Shown: positions 25,210 through 33,742, counted from the first letter of the stretch. The stretch: 64,000 bases of DNA from an uncultured Bacilli bacterium (GCA_934129945.1 CAKOXC010000003.1:1-64000), one strand, 5' to 3'. Notes: generated by a model from the sequence alone, not told the origin. Made by a program: numbers and translations.

Positions 25210-25926
25210 ATGGGAAGAGCATATGAAGTAAGAAAAGCAAGTATTCAAAAAACTGGAGCTATGAAAGCTAAATTATATTCAACATTTGCTAAAGAAATAT
25301 ATTTGGCTGCAAAAGGTAATCCAGAATTAGAATCTAATGTTAATTTAAAAAGAGTTGTTGATAAAGCTAAAAAACAACAAGTACCAAGTGATATAATAAA
25401 TCGTGCTATTGATAAAGCTAAAGGCTTAGGTGGAGAAGATTATAAAGAAGTTGTTTATGAAGGATTTGGACCTGGAGCATCAACATTAATTGTAAATACT
25501 TTAACAGATAATGTTAATAGAACAGTAGCATTTGTTAGAGAAGCATTTAATAAAGCTCATAAAAGTTTAGGGGTAACTAACTCCGTATCTTATAATTATG
25601 ATCATTTAGCAATAGTAAGTTTCAAAAGTGATAAAGAAGAAGAAATACTAGATGCTATGATTAATGCTTCAATTGACCCTATCGATTTTGAAACAGAAGA
25701 TGGTGAAATAACAATTTCCGTTAATCCAAGTGATAGAAATAAATTAAAAGATGCAATTGAAACTGTTATTCCTGATGTTGATTATGAATACGATGAGGTT
25801 GGAATGTTTGCTAAAGACAAAGTTACTCTTGAAGGAGAAGACTTAGAAACTTTTAACCGTTTACTTACAATGCTTGAAAATATTGAAGATGTTACTGAAG
25901 TATATCATAACGTAAATTTAGATTAA
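25210..25926 (+). CDS. yebC: YebC/PmpR family protein
   Basis: A 238-residue TACO1/YebC family protein: GRAYEVRKASIQKTGAMKAK start, DIINRAIDKAKG, YEGFGPGAS and a C-terminal acidic domain. Family members are described as transcriptional regulators and, more recently, as translation factors easing proline-rich stalls; which role holds here is open. It follows the patatin gene closely. Confidence 0.95.
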   Translation: MGRAYEVRKASIQKTGAMKAKLYSTFAKEIYLAAKGNPELESNVNLKRVVDKAKKQQVPSDIINRAIDKAKGLGGEDYKEVVYEGFGPGASTLIVNTLTDNVNRTVAFVREAFNKAHKSLGVTNSVSYNYDHLAIVSFKSDKEEEILDAMINASIDPIDFETEDGEITISVNPSDRNKLKDAIETVIPDVDYEYDEVGMFAKDKVTLEGEDLETFNRLLTMLENIEDVTEVYHNVNLD

Positions 25927-25949
25927 AATCACAGAGGTGATTTTTTTTC
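25927..25949 (+). terminator. Terminator after yebC
   Basis: AATCAC (25927-25932), loop AGAG, GTGATT (25937-25942), T8. Confidence 0.85.
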
Positions 25950-25956
25950 ATGAAAA

Positions 25957-25976
25957 TTTCACATTTCTGTTATAAT
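25957..25976 (+). promoter_or_regulatory. Promoter of the two-component system with one TTTCAC motif
   Basis: TATAAT at 25971-25976 lies eight bases after a TTTCAC (25957-25962), the same hexamer that occurs three times behind the kinase gene. It may permit autoregulation. Confidence 0.45.
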
Positions 25977-25996
25977 ATATACTTATAGGTGGTCAT

Positions 25997-26662
25997 ATGA
26001 AGGTTTTAATTGTTGATGATGAAGAATTAATAAGAAACGTTATTAAAGAATATTTAGTATTAAACGATTATGAGTATGGTGAAGCAGAAACTGGTAAACA
26101 GGCTGTTGAAAAAATAAAAAATGAAAATTATGATATTGTAATAATGGACATAATGATGCCAGAAATGGATGGCTTTAAAGCAGTAAAAAAAATAAGAGAA
26201 TTTAATAAAAAAATACCTTTTATCATGCTTTCAGCTCGAAGTGAAGAATATGATAAATTAATGGGTTTTGATCTAGGAATTGATGATTATGTAACTAAAC
26301 CATTTTCTCCTAAGGAACTATTAGCAAGAATAAAAGCTATAGTAAAAAGAACTAATAATAAAGAAGATAATTACAATTTTGATGGTCTTAAAATAGATAA
26401 AATTGCTCATGAAGTTTATGTTGATTCAAATGTTATTAATTTGACTCCCAAAGAATATGAATTACTTCTTTATTTGGTTGAAAATAAAAATATTGTTTTA
26501 ACAAGAGAACAACTATTATCAAGTATTTGGGGATATGATTTTTATGGTGACGATAGAACGATTGATACACATGTAAAAACTTTGAGAAGTAGATTAGGAA
26601 AATATCGTGATTTTATTAAAACAGTTAGAAAAGTAGGTTATAAATTTGAATATAAAAAATAA
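25997..26662 (+). CDS. OmpR-family response regulator
   Basis: A 221-residue regulator: receiver domain with acidic pocket DDEE at 7-10, phospho-acceptor Asp near 52 (IVIMDIMMPEMDG), conserved Thr/Ser (LSARSE) and Lys (TKPF); then a winged-helix DNA-binding domain (LTPKEYELLLYLVENK, TIDTHVKTLRSRLG, TVRKVGYKF). It overlaps the kinase gene by 17 bases. Regulon unknown; candidate site just behind the kinase gene. Confidence 0.95.
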   Translation: MKVLIVDDEELIRNVIKEYLVLNDYEYGEAETGKQAVEKIKNENYDIVIMDIMMPEMDGFKAVKKIREFNKKIPFIMLSARSEEYDKLMGFDLGIDDYVTKPFSPKELLARIKAIVKRTNNKEDNYNFDGLKIDKIAHEVYVDSNVINLTPKEYELLLYLVENKNIVLTREQLLSSIWGYDFYGDDRTIDTHVKTLRSRLGKYRDFIKTVRKVGYKFEYKK

Positions 26663-28034
26663 GAGAAAATATGGAATAAATTTAAGAACTTTATTTTATC
26701 TGGTAATTTTTAGTATTTCTATATTATTTATTTTATGGCTTTTTCAATTATCGTATTTAAATTATTTTTATGAAAAATATCAAATGAAAAATGCTAGCAA
26801 AGTAGCAAATACTTTGAATAATATGAATTATGCTCAACTAAAATTAAATGCTGAAAAAATTGCTTATAAAAATAATGTTTGTATGCAAATAATTACAAGA
26901 ATTGGAACTATTGAAAACTATAATACAATGATGAATGGTTGTGAGTTAAATAATAATTATAATATGGCTTACTATAAAGATAAAATTACTTCGTCTAAAA
27001 AGAAAATTAATGTTTTAAAAATAGTTGATAAAGATTTTGAAGCTAAAGCAGTTTTATATGGAATAAATAAAGATAATTATTATATATACATTTATTCTCC
27101 AATTGAAGAAATTAATTCAACATCACTGATTTTAAAAAATCAGTTAATATACATAGTTATTCTAGTTATGCTAGTGGCCATAGTGGTATCATATTTCTTA
27201 TCTAAAAAAATAACTGGGCCTATTAGAAAAATAACAAGTCAAGCTAAAGAACTTGGGAATGGGAATTATAAAATAAGTTTTGAAAAAAGTGATATTAAGG
27301 AAATTGATGATCTAGCAAATACATTAAATGAAGTAAGTTTAGAACTTTCTAAAACTGATGAATTAAGAAGAGATTTAATGGCGAATGTTTCTCACGATTT
27401 AAAGACTCCACTTACTATGATAAAAGCTTATGCGGAAATGGTTAAAGATATTTCTTATAAAGATGATCGAAAAAGAGAAGAACATTTAAATATAATAATT
27501 GATGAAACTGATAGATTAACCATTTTAGTTAATGATATATTAGAAATGAGTCGTGAAGAAGCTAATGCTGATTATTTGAAAATAGAAGAATATGACCTTG
27601 TTCAAGAGATTAATGATATTATCAAACGCTATAGTATTATTAAAGAAACAGAAAATTATAATATAGTTTGTCAGATGCCTAAGATGGCAATGGTCCATGC
27701 TGATAAGTCAAAAATAAATCAAGTTGTATACAATTTAATAAATAATGCTATAAATTATACTGGTGATGATAAAACTGTTACAATAAGATTAACAGAAGAA
27801 GAAAAAGATTATTTAGTAGAAATAATAGATACTGGTAAAGGAATATCAACAAAAGAAATAAAATATATTTGGGATAGATATTATAAACAAGAAAAAAATC
27901 ATAAGAGAAATGTTGTTGGTAGTGGTGTTGGTCTTTCAATAGTTAAAACTATTTTAATCAGACATAATTTTGAATATGGAGTAACTTCTAAGAAAAATAA
28001 AGGCACAACATTCTATTTTAAAATTAGTAAATAA
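26646..28034 (+). CDS. Sensor histidine kinase
   Basis: A 462-residue membrane kinase: transmembrane helices near residues 14-36 and 168-188 flank an extracellular sensor region of about 130 residues; then HAMP, HisKA with NVSHDLKTPLTMI (phospho-His) and HATPase with an N box (NQVVYNLINNAINY), G1 (DTGKGIS) and G2 (GSGVGLSIV). The start is TTG 26646, inside the end of the regulator gene. Signal unknown. Confidence 0.95.
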   Translation: MNIKNKRKYGINLRTLFYLVIFSISILFILWLFQLSYLNYFYEKYQMKNASKVANTLNNMNYAQLKLNAEKIAYKNNVCMQIITRIGTIENYNTMMNGCELNNNYNMAYYKDKITSSKKKINVLKIVDKDFEAKAVLYGINKDNYYIYIYSPIEEINSTSLILKNQLIYIVILVMLVAIVVSYFLSKKITGPIRKITSQAKELGNGNYKISFEKSDIKEIDDLANTLNEVSLELSKTDELRRDLMANVSHDLKTPLTMIKAYAEMVKDISYKDDRKREEHLNIIIDETDRLTILVNDILEMSREEANADYLKIEEYDLVQEINDIIKRYSIIKETENYNIVCQMPKMAMVHADKSKINQVVYNLINNAINYTGDDKTVTIRLTEEEKDYLVEIIDTGKGISTKEIKYIWDRYYKQEKNHKRNVVGSGVGLSIVKTILIRHNFEYGVTSKKNKGTTFYFKISK

Positions 28035-28035
28035 C

Positions 28036-28072
28036 TTTCACATTATCTTCACTGTATTTTCACTTTTATAAG
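28036..28072 (+). promoter_or_regulatory. Promoter with three 11-bp-spaced TTCAC repeats (likely response-regulator site)
   Basis: TTTCAC (28036), CTTCAC (28047) and TTTCAC (28058) recur at exactly 11-base intervals, one helical turn, the pattern bound by OmpR/PhoB-type regulators. TATAAG at 28067-28072 directly follows. It lies just behind the kinase gene. Confidence 0.6.
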
Positions 28073-28078
28073 TTATCA

Positions 28079-28240
28079 TTAAAACATGAAAGGAAAGTGA
28101 TGTGGATAATTAAAAATAAATAAAACTCAAAACTCACAATAAACAACAATAAATAAATATAACTCTATATAAAATTTAATTAAATATAAACTCAAACTCA
28201 CACTTTTTGGAAAAAAGACGATTATATGTCTTTTTTCTTT
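28079..28240 (+). ncRNA. Candidate G-less small RNA downstream of the two-component genes
   Basis: The 255-base gap holds no credible gene but has a promoter, a 103-base tract without a single G (28106-28208), a repeated AACTCAAA(A)CTCACA (28124-28138 and 28189-28203), and a terminator with stem AAAAAAGAC/GTCTTTTTT (28211-28236). A tiny MWIIKNK frame (28100-28123) begins at an ATG behind AAAGGAAAG and could be a leader peptide. A regulated small RNA is the simplest reading. Confidence 0.45.
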
Positions 28241-28245
28241 TTTTT
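28211..28245 (+). terminator. Terminator of the candidate small RNA
   Basis: Nine-pair stem AAAAAAGAC/GTCTTTTTT with an eight-base loop, then T-rich sequence. Confidence 0.85.
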
Positions 28246-28289
28246 AACAATAATATTTGGTATAATTTAGTAAGAATTGGAGAGATAGT

Positions 28290-28805
28290 ATGACAGAGAA
28301 AGTTGCAAAATTTATGGTTTCACTTTTTGGAGGAATTGGTGGTGCTTTAATAGGTAAATACATTACCATATTTATAATTAGTATGATGCCTATTTTAGAA
28401 TTAAGAGGAGGATTAATAGCTGCAAAGTTATTAGGGCTACCAGCAATTCAAAGTTTTATAATATGTTTTATTGGAAATATTTTACCTATTCCAATTATTG
28501 TTTGGTTAATGGAACCTATATTCAAATTTTTGAGAAGATGGAGTTTCTTTGATAAGTTTATAACATGGTGTGAAAAAAAAGCTCATTCTAAAAAAGAACA
28601 AATAGAAAATTTAAAATATTTAGGATTATTTTTATTCGTTGGAATTCCTCTTCCAGGAACCGGAGCTTGGATGGGTTGTCTTATAGCAGGACTTCTTGGG
28701 ATGGAAAAGAAAAAAACAGCAATAGCAGCAATAAGTGGTGTAATTCTTGCTGGAATAATTATGTTAATATTTAGTTATGGAATTCTAGGATTGGTGATTA
28801 AATGA
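28290..28805 (+). CDS. Small multidrug export family protein (COG2426)
   Basis: A 171-residue membrane protein with four hydrophobic segments. Typical motifs: SMMPILELRGGLIAAKLLG near residue 31 and FVGIPLPGTGAWMGCLIAG near 115. The family is labelled small multi-drug export protein, but transport has not been shown for most members. It overlaps the next gene by four bases. Confidence 0.85.
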   Translation: MTEKVAKFMVSLFGGIGGALIGKYITIFIISMMPILELRGGLIAAKLLGLPAIQSFIICFIGNILPIPIIVWLMEPIFKFLRRWSFFDKFITWCEKKAHSKKEQIENLKYLGLFLFVGIPLPGTGAWMGCLIAGLLGMEKKKTAIAAISGVILAGIIMLIFSYGILGLVIK

Positions 28806-29419
28806 CAACTATTTATTTAGTTTCTAATAATTGTTTTATGAATGACTTATTAGTTTACAAAGATTACTTAGATTTAGATGAAAAGAGAAAAATTAGACCA
28901 TTAACAGTAAATGGTGAGAAAGTCGCTTTGACAATAGCTAAGAAAAAAATATTACAAAACGCTGATGTAATTTATTCATCAAGCTTCTTTTCTAGCATTA
29001 ATACTGCAAAGTATTTGGCTGAAAAAAATAATATAGATATAATTATTGATAGTAGAATAGATGATCGCAAGATTGGACTTTTAGAAGATAAAAATTTAAA
29101 TCTTAGAAATATGCAAGAACATGATTTTGATTATAAATTAGTAAATGGAGAATCTTTAAATGAAGTTAAAAATAGAGTTAGAGATTTAGTTAAAGAACTG
29201 ATAAAAAATTATGAAAATGGTAAAGTAATAATGTTTACACATAATTCTTGTATACTAGCTTTGTTATCTATATGGGCTACTAAAGGATTTAATTATGAAG
29301 AAAGATTAATATTAGATTATAATGAGAAAGTTTTAATTGATGGCCTTAGAACAGATTATAATATTATTGAAATAAATTTTGATGATGAAAAAGTAGTAAA
29401 TATAAAGAGAATCGACTAA
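28802..29419 (+). CDS. Histidine phosphatase-like protein
   Basis: A 205-residue protein with phosphoglycerate-mutase-superfamily layout: a segment IYSSSFFSSINTAKYLAE corresponds to the usual S.R..QTA helix and FTHNS to the C-terminal catalytic His motif. The N-terminal RHG motif is degenerate (YLVSNNCF), so the phospho-acceptor His seems missing and the protein may be inactive or altered. Start overlaps the preceding gene. Confidence 0.65.
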   Translation: MTTIYLVSNNCFMNDLLVYKDYLDLDEKRKIRPLTVNGEKVALTIAKKKILQNADVIYSSSFFSSINTAKYLAEKNNIDIIIDSRIDDRKIGLLEDKNLNLRNMQEHDFDYKLVNGESLNEVKNRVRDLVKELIKNYENGKVIMFTHNSCILALLSIWATKGFNYEERLILDYNEKVLIDGLRTDYNIIEINFDDEKVVNIKRID

Positions 29420-29437
29420 ATTGATTCTCTTATTTTT
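29405..29437 (+). terminator. Terminator at the end of 29419
   Basis: AAGAGAATC (29405-29413) pairs with GATTCTCTT (29423-29431), followed by T. Confidence 0.8.
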
Positions 29438-29449
29438 AATTTAGTACTT

Positions 29450-29478
29450 GACAAAACATAGTAGTAGATATAAACTAA
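29450..29478 (+). promoter_or_regulatory. Promoter of the PadR operon with a possible operator
   Basis: TTGACA (29450-29455), 17 bases, then TAAACT as a -10-like hexamer. TAGT/ACTA inverted arms (TAGTAGATATAAACTA) overlap the -10 and could be bound by the PadR protein itself. Confidence 0.5.
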
Positions 29479-29500
29479 ATGTATAAAAGAGGTGATTTAT

Positions 29501-29824
29501 ATTAATACTCAATTTAAAAAAGGCGTTTTGGAATTATTAGTACTAGTAATGGTAGAAAAAAAAGATATGTATGGTTATCAACTGGTCGAAGCTGTTTCTA
29601 AAATTGTTGATGTTAATGAAGGAACAATTTACCCTATTTTAAAAAGACTAACTAATGAAGGATTATTTGAAACTTACCTAGAAGAATCTAGCGAAGGACC
29701 AGTCAGAAAATATTATCATATTACTGTTGCGGGTAAAGAAAAAAAGAAACTTCAATTAGAGGAATGGTTGAAATTCGAAAAAAGTGTTAATGAATTTATA
29801 AAAAAAGGAGAACTGAAAAAATGA
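29501..29824 (+). CDS. PadR-family transcriptional repressor, ATT start
   Basis: A PadR winged-helix regulator of about 107 residues. Orthologues start MNTQFKKGVLEL; that sequence begins here at ATT 29501. The only upstream in-frame start, GTG 29492, lies within the Shine-Dalgarno AGAGGTGAT, so ATT is the probable initiator. DMYGYQLVEAV, EGTIYPILKRL and KYYHIT are the family hallmarks. Its stop overlaps the next gene (ATGA), a HAAS-domain membrane protein, the usual PadR partner; the pair likely responds to envelope stress. Confidence 0.9.
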   Translation: MNTQFKKGVLELLVLVMVEKKDMYGYQLVEAVSKIVDVNEGTIYPILKRLTNEGLFETYLEESSEGPVRKYYHITVAGKEKKKLQLEEWLKFEKSVNEFIKKGELKK

Positions 29825-31218
29825 ATAAAGAGCAATTTATTGAAAAATTAAGAAAGAAATTAAATATTTTAGAAAAAAAAGAATTAGATGATATTATTGA
29901 AGAATATGAAGGTTATATTGAAGAAAAAAAATCGACTGGAATGTCTGAGGAAGAAGCTGTAAAATCTTTAGGTGATATTAATGAAATAACAAGAGATTTA
30001 CTTGAAGCTTATAAAATAAATGAAAATTATGATAAAAAAGAAACTAATACTATAGAAAACTTTATTAATGGTTTAGTAGATGGTATAGAAAGTTTTATAG
30101 ATTCATTTCAAGGAAGAACTTTTAAAGATATTTTAAAAATGTTTATTCAAATTTTATTTTTATGTTTAATTATTGCTATATGTAAAATACCTTTTTCTAT
30201 AATAAAAGATATTGGTAGTTCATTATTTTCCTCATTTAATAGCATTATCATATTTGGAGTTGATGTTTTTCATATTTTAGCAAGATTATTTGAAGTAATA
30301 ATGGATTTACTATATGCATTTATTGCTATCGTTTTCTTTCTAAAAATATTTAAAGAAAAAATTTTGGGACAAGTAAAAACTGAAAAAATAGAAGATGAAA
30401 CTGATGATACATTTTCTGATAATAAGAAAAAAGAAAAAATCTATGAAACAAAGTCTCAAGTAGATACTAAAAATACTAAAAATAAAGATTTTTTTGATAT
30501 ATGTGCTGATATAATGTTGTTATTTGTGAAATTCTTTGTATTTATCTTTGCTATATGTAATGCTTTTTATTTAATTGGGATATCAGCGGCTTTAATAATA
30601 GCAATTATTTTGATGATAAAAGGAGTTACATACTTTGGTATAATTTTATTGTTAGTTGCTTTATTAATATTTGGAATATCTTTTATGGAAATATTTATCA
30701 GATTTATCTTTAATTTTAAACCTAAGTATTTAAGATTTTTGATAACAATTATTTTGAGCTTAGTTTTAGGAGGTGCTGGAATTGGGTTGCTTGCAACAGA
30801 GATAGCATCTTCTGAATTCAATAAAGAATTTGATGATAGCTCATATAAAACTGTAACAGATAGAGTAATATTTGATGAAAAGACTGTTTCACATTACTAT
30901 GATTTAGAAATAGATAATTCATTAAAAGACGAAATGAAAATAGTTTATGAATATAATTCTGATTATATAGATTTAGAACCAGAACTTGAAAAGAGAGAAA
31001 TAAAGACTAATTATGGATATGTTTTGGTATATGATCCATCCTATAATAGCACATGGTCTAAAAAAACTTATAATAAGTTAATAGATGATTTAAAAAATAA
31101 AACATTTTATAAATATGATGATTTAGTTAGAATTAAAGTATATGTTAATGAAGAAAATTATAATAAAATTAAACAAAATGATAAAAAGTATATAGAATAT
31201 CAAAGATATTATGATTAA
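29821..31218 (+). CDS. HAAS-domain (DUF1700) membrane protein
   Basis: A 465-residue protein: N-terminal HAAS domain (residues 1-65, EQFIEKLRKKLNILEKKELD, GMSEEEAVKSLGD), a first membrane block near 115-185, a charged cytoplasmic loop, a second membrane block of three to four helices at 225-335, and an extracytoplasmic C-terminal part. It is encoded directly behind its probable repressor PadR. Such pairs are common in Bacilli envelope responses, but the molecular task is unknown. Confidence 0.8.
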   Translation: MNKEQFIEKLRKKLNILEKKELDDIIEEYEGYIEEKKSTGMSEEEAVKSLGDINEITRDLLEAYKINENYDKKETNTIENFINGLVDGIESFIDSFQGRTFKDILKMFIQILFLCLIIAICKIPFSIIKDIGSSLFSSFNSIIIFGVDVFHILARLFEVIMDLLYAFIAIVFFLKIFKEKILGQVKTEKIEDETDDTFSDNKKKEKIYETKSQVDTKNTKNKDFFDICADIMLLFVKFFVFIFAICNAFYLIGISAALIIAIILMIKGVTYFGIILLLVALLIFGISFMEIFIRFIFNFKPKYLRFLITIILSLVLGGAGIGLLATEIASSEFNKEFDDSSYKTVTDRVIFDEKTVSHYYDLEIDNSLKDEMKIVYEYNSDYIDLEPELEKREIKTNYGYVLVYDPSYNSTWSKKTYNKLIDDLKNKTFYKYDDLVRIKVYVNEENYNKIKQNDKKYIEYQRYYD

Positions 31219-31252
31219 AAATTCTTAAAAAAGAATAAATTGTAAACAATTA

Positions 31253-31282
31253 AAGTGAAATCGGAATGGTTTTGCTTTTTTT
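31253..31282 (+). terminator. Terminator after 31218
   Basis: AAGTGAAATC (31253-31262) pairs, with several G-U pairs, with GGTTTTGCTT (31268-31277), followed by T. Confidence 0.65.
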
Positions 31283-31378
31283 AATCTAGTAAGTGAAATG
31301 TGTAAAAACTCTTGTTTTTTCTAGCTTTTTGTGATATTATCGTAGTTGCAATTATATATTTTAATATAATTTGTAAAT

Positions 31379-31420
31379 AAGTGGGAGGGAATGCGGATTT
31401 GCCTGGTACCACTTACGCGA
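31379..31420 (+). promoter_or_regulatory. Probable ribosomal protein L1 binding leader of rplK-rplA
   Basis: AAGTGG (31379-31384) pairs with CCACTT (31409-31414) around GAGGGAATGCGGATTTGCCT, resembling the 23S rRNA L1 stalk (GTGGGAGG ... TACCACTT). In other bacteria L1 binds such a leader and represses its own operon. Confidence 0.65.
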
Positions 31421-31446
31421 ACCAAATTTAATAGGAGGTGTTAATC

Positions 31447-31881
31447 GTGGCTAAAGAAATCACTAGAAGAATTAAATTACAAATTGAAGCTGGTAAGGCA
31501 ACACCTGCTCCACCAGTTGGAACAGCTTTAGGACCTGCCGGTATTAATATTCAAGAATTCTGTACTAAATTTAATGATGCAACAAGAGAAAAAATGGGTA
31601 CAGTAATCCCATGTGAAATTGCTGTATATGATGATAGAAGTTTTGATTTTGTATTAAAAACTCCACCAGCAGGATTCTTAATTAAACAAGCTGCTAAAAT
31701 TAAAAAGGGAAGTAGTAAAGGAGCTAATGAAACTGTTGCAACTTTATCTAAAGACCAATTAAGAGAGATAGCAGAAACAAAATTGCCTGATTTAAACGCT
31801 TATGATGTTGATGCAGCAATGAATATTATTGCTGGAACAGCTAAGAATATGGGTGTTAAAATCGAAGACGATGAAAAATAA
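31447..31881 (+). CDS. rplK: 50S ribosomal protein L11
   Basis: A 144-residue L11: KLQIEAGKATPAPPVGTALG, GPAGINIQEFC and the C-terminal rRNA-binding domain (FVLKTPPAGFLIKQAA, GTAKNMGV). The true start is GTG 31447 (MAKEITRR); GTG 31438 lies in the AGGAGGTG ribosome site. It is separated from nusG, its usual neighbour, which lies at 44956. Confidence 0.97.
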   Translation: MAKEITRRIKLQIEAGKATPAPPVGTALGPAGINIQEFCTKFNDATREKMGTVIPCEIAVYDDRSFDFVLKTPPAGFLIKQAAKIKKGSSKGANETVATLSKDQLREIAETKLPDLNAYDVDAAMNIIAGTAKNMGVKIEDDEK

Positions 31882-31933
31882 TAAATAATTAATTTCAAAT
31901 CCGCCAAATAAACCACAGTTAGGAGGAATAATG

Positions 31934-32632
31934 ATGAGAAAAGCTAGTAAAAAATATGTGGAAGCTTCTAAAAAAGTTGAAAAGAATAATGCTTATTCAA
32001 TAGATGAAGCAATCAAATTAGTAAAAGAAACTTCTATTACTAAATTTGATGGAACTGTAGAAGTTGCAATCAAACTTAATGTTGATCCTAAAAAAGCTGA
32101 TCAACAATTAAGAGGTTCTTTAGTTTTACCTAACGGTACAGGAAAATCTAAAAAGATTTTAGTTATTGCTAAAGGTGAAGCTGCAAAAGCTGCAAAAGAA
32201 GCTGGTGCTGATTTTGTTGGAGATACTGATATGATTGAAAAAATTCAAAAAGAGAATTGGTTTGATTATGATGTAATTATTGCAACTCCAGAAATGATGC
32301 CAGAACTTGGTAAGATTGGACGTATTTTAGGACCTAAAGGTTTAATGCCAAATCCTAAAACTGGTACAGTTACACCAAATCCTGTAAAAACTATTGAAGA
32401 TATTAAAAAAGGTATGGTTGAATTTAGAACTGACTCATATGGAAATATTCATACAATCGTTGGTAAAGTATCTTTTGATGAAAGTAAATTAGTTGAAAAT
32501 TTAACTTACATTATTAATACTATTTCTAAATTAAAGCCAGCATCTGTTAAAGGAAAATTCATTACTAATATTTCAGTAGCATCTACAATGGGTCCTGGAA
32601 TCAAATTAGATAAAAATTCTTTTGACATTTAA
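31934..32632 (+). CDS. rplA: 50S ribosomal protein L1
   Basis: A 232-residue L1: GTVEVAIKLNVDPKKADQQL, LPNGTGKSKKILV, GPKGLMPNPKTGTV and SVASTMGPG. Two ATGs are adjacent (31931, 31934); the second is better spaced from AGGAGG (31921-31926). It binds the L1 stalk of 23S rRNA and probably represses this operon through the leader at 31379. Confidence 0.97.
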   Translation: MRKASKKYVEASKKVEKNNAYSIDEAIKLVKETSITKFDGTVEVAIKLNVDPKKADQQLRGSLVLPNGTGKSKKILVIAKGEAAKAAKEAGADFVGDTDMIEKIQKENWFDYDVIIATPEMMPELGKIGRILGPKGLMPNPKTGTVTPNPVKTIEDIKKGMVEFRTDSYGNIHTIVGKVSFDESKLVENLTYIINTISKLKPASVKGKFITNISVASTMGPGIKLDKNSFDI

Positions 32633-32639
32633 TTAAAAA

Positions 32640-32785
32640 TGTAATAAAATAACTACAGAAAAAGTGATTAACCAAAGACAGCATGGGAAGAAATTCTTAA
32701 TAATCATGCCGAGGGAAATCTTAAATACATTCTTTATGTTTTAAGCTTTCCTGTTTGGAGAGCTTTTTTTGATAGATAAGGAGGA
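32640..32785 (+). promoter_or_regulatory. Ribosomal protein L10 leader (L10/L12-responsive)
   Basis: The leader contains the conserved kink-turn-like elements of the Firmicutes L10 leader (AACCAAAGACAGCATGGG ... CATGCCGAGGGAAATC) and a terminal hairpin AGCTTTCC/GGAGAGCT followed by T7 that can act as attenuator before rplJ. L10-L12 binding here is known to repress the operon in related bacteria. Confidence 0.8.
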
Positions 32786-32790
32786 ATTAT

Positions 32791-33282
32791 ATGGCAAGTA
32801 CAAAAATTCTTAATGCAAAAAAAGAAATCGTTGCTGAAATTACTGATAAAGTAAAAAATAGCGAATCAGTTATTGTTTTCCAATATCAAGGATTAACAGT
32901 TGACGAGTTAAGTGAATTAAGAAAAAAACTAAGAGAAGTTAAAGCTGAAGTTAAAGTTTATAAGAATACTTTATTAAAACGTGCTCTTGATGACTTAAAC
33001 ATTAGTTTAGATGGATTCTTAGAAGGACCAAACGCTATACTATTTGGTGAAAGTTTACTTGAACCAATTAAAGTTATTGCTGATTTTGCAAAAGATCATG
33101 AAAAACTTAGTATCAGAGTTGGAATTATTAGTGGCGACGTTGCCGATTTAGCTACTATAACAGAATACGCGAATATTCCATCATACGAAGGATTGTTAAC
33201 AATGCTTGCTGGTGGTATGATTCAATACGTACGCGACTTATCTATAGGTTTAAATCTATATGCAGAAAGTCTAGAAAAATAA
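32791..33282 (+). CDS. rplJ: 50S ribosomal protein L10
   Basis: A 163-residue L10: VIVFQYQGLTVDELSELRKK, KNTLLKRAL, EGPNAILFG and a C-terminal helix that carries L12 dimers. AAGGAGG precedes ATG 32791. Co-transcribed with rplL behind the L10 leader. Confidence 0.97.
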   Translation: MASTKILNAKKEIVAEITDKVKNSESVIVFQYQGLTVDELSELRKKLREVKAEVKVYKNTLLKRALDDLNISLDGFLEGPNAILFGESLLEPIKVIADFAKDHEKLSIRVGIISGDVADLATITEYANIPSYEGLLTMLAGGMIQYVRDLSIGLNLYAESLEK

Positions 33283-33301
33283 GAAAGAGGAGGAATTTAA
33301 A

Positions 33302-33667
33302 ATGGCAAAATTTACAAAAGAAGAATTCATTAATGGATTAAAAGAAATGACTATTCTTGAAATTAAAGAATTAGTTGATGCAATGAAAGAAGAATTTGGA
33401 GTTGATCCAAGTGCTGTAGCTGTAGCTGCTGCTCCAGCTGCTGAAGCTGCTGAAGATAATGCTGCTAAAACTGTTGTATTAAAATCAGCTGGTGGAAATA
33501 AAATTGCAGTTATCAAAATCTTAAAAGAAATTACTGGTTTAGGATTAGTAGATGCTAAAGCTTTAGCTGATAACGGTGGAAATGTTAAAGAAAACGTTCC
33601 TGCTGAAGAAGCAAATAACATTAAAGCACAACTTGAAGAAGCTGGTGCTGAAGTAGAATTAGCTTAA
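33302..33667 (+). CDS. rplL: 50S ribosomal protein L7/L12
   Basis: A 121-residue L12: N-terminal dimerisation helix (MTILEIKELVDAMKEEFGV), an Ala-rich hinge (AVAAAPAAEAAED), and the C-terminal domain (KIAVIKILKEITGLGLVDAK, VPAEEANNIKAQLEEAGA). It recruits translational GTPases to the ribosome. Confidence 0.98.
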   Translation: MAKFTKEEFINGLKEMTILEIKELVDAMKEEFGVDPSAVAVAAAPAAEAAEDNAAKTVVLKSAGGNKIAVIKILKEITGLGLVDAKALADNGGNVKENVPAEEANNIKAQLEEAGAEVELA

Positions 33668-33701
33668 TTCTAAATAAATTTAGTAAATTATGTAATAATT
33701 G

Positions 33702-33731
33702 TTGACAAAGCAAATAAACTTATTATATAAT
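33702..33731 (+). promoter_or_regulatory. Promoter of tRNA-Asn
   Basis: TTGACA (33702-33707), 18 bases, TATAAT (33726-33731); the tRNA starts 12 bases later. Confidence 0.85.
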
Positions 33732-33742
33732 TTACTAGTAAT

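Noticed and set aside
33271..33621. 116-codon minus-strand frame in rplL
   Set aside because: Shadow of rplL; no ribosome site and the plus frame is a clear L12.
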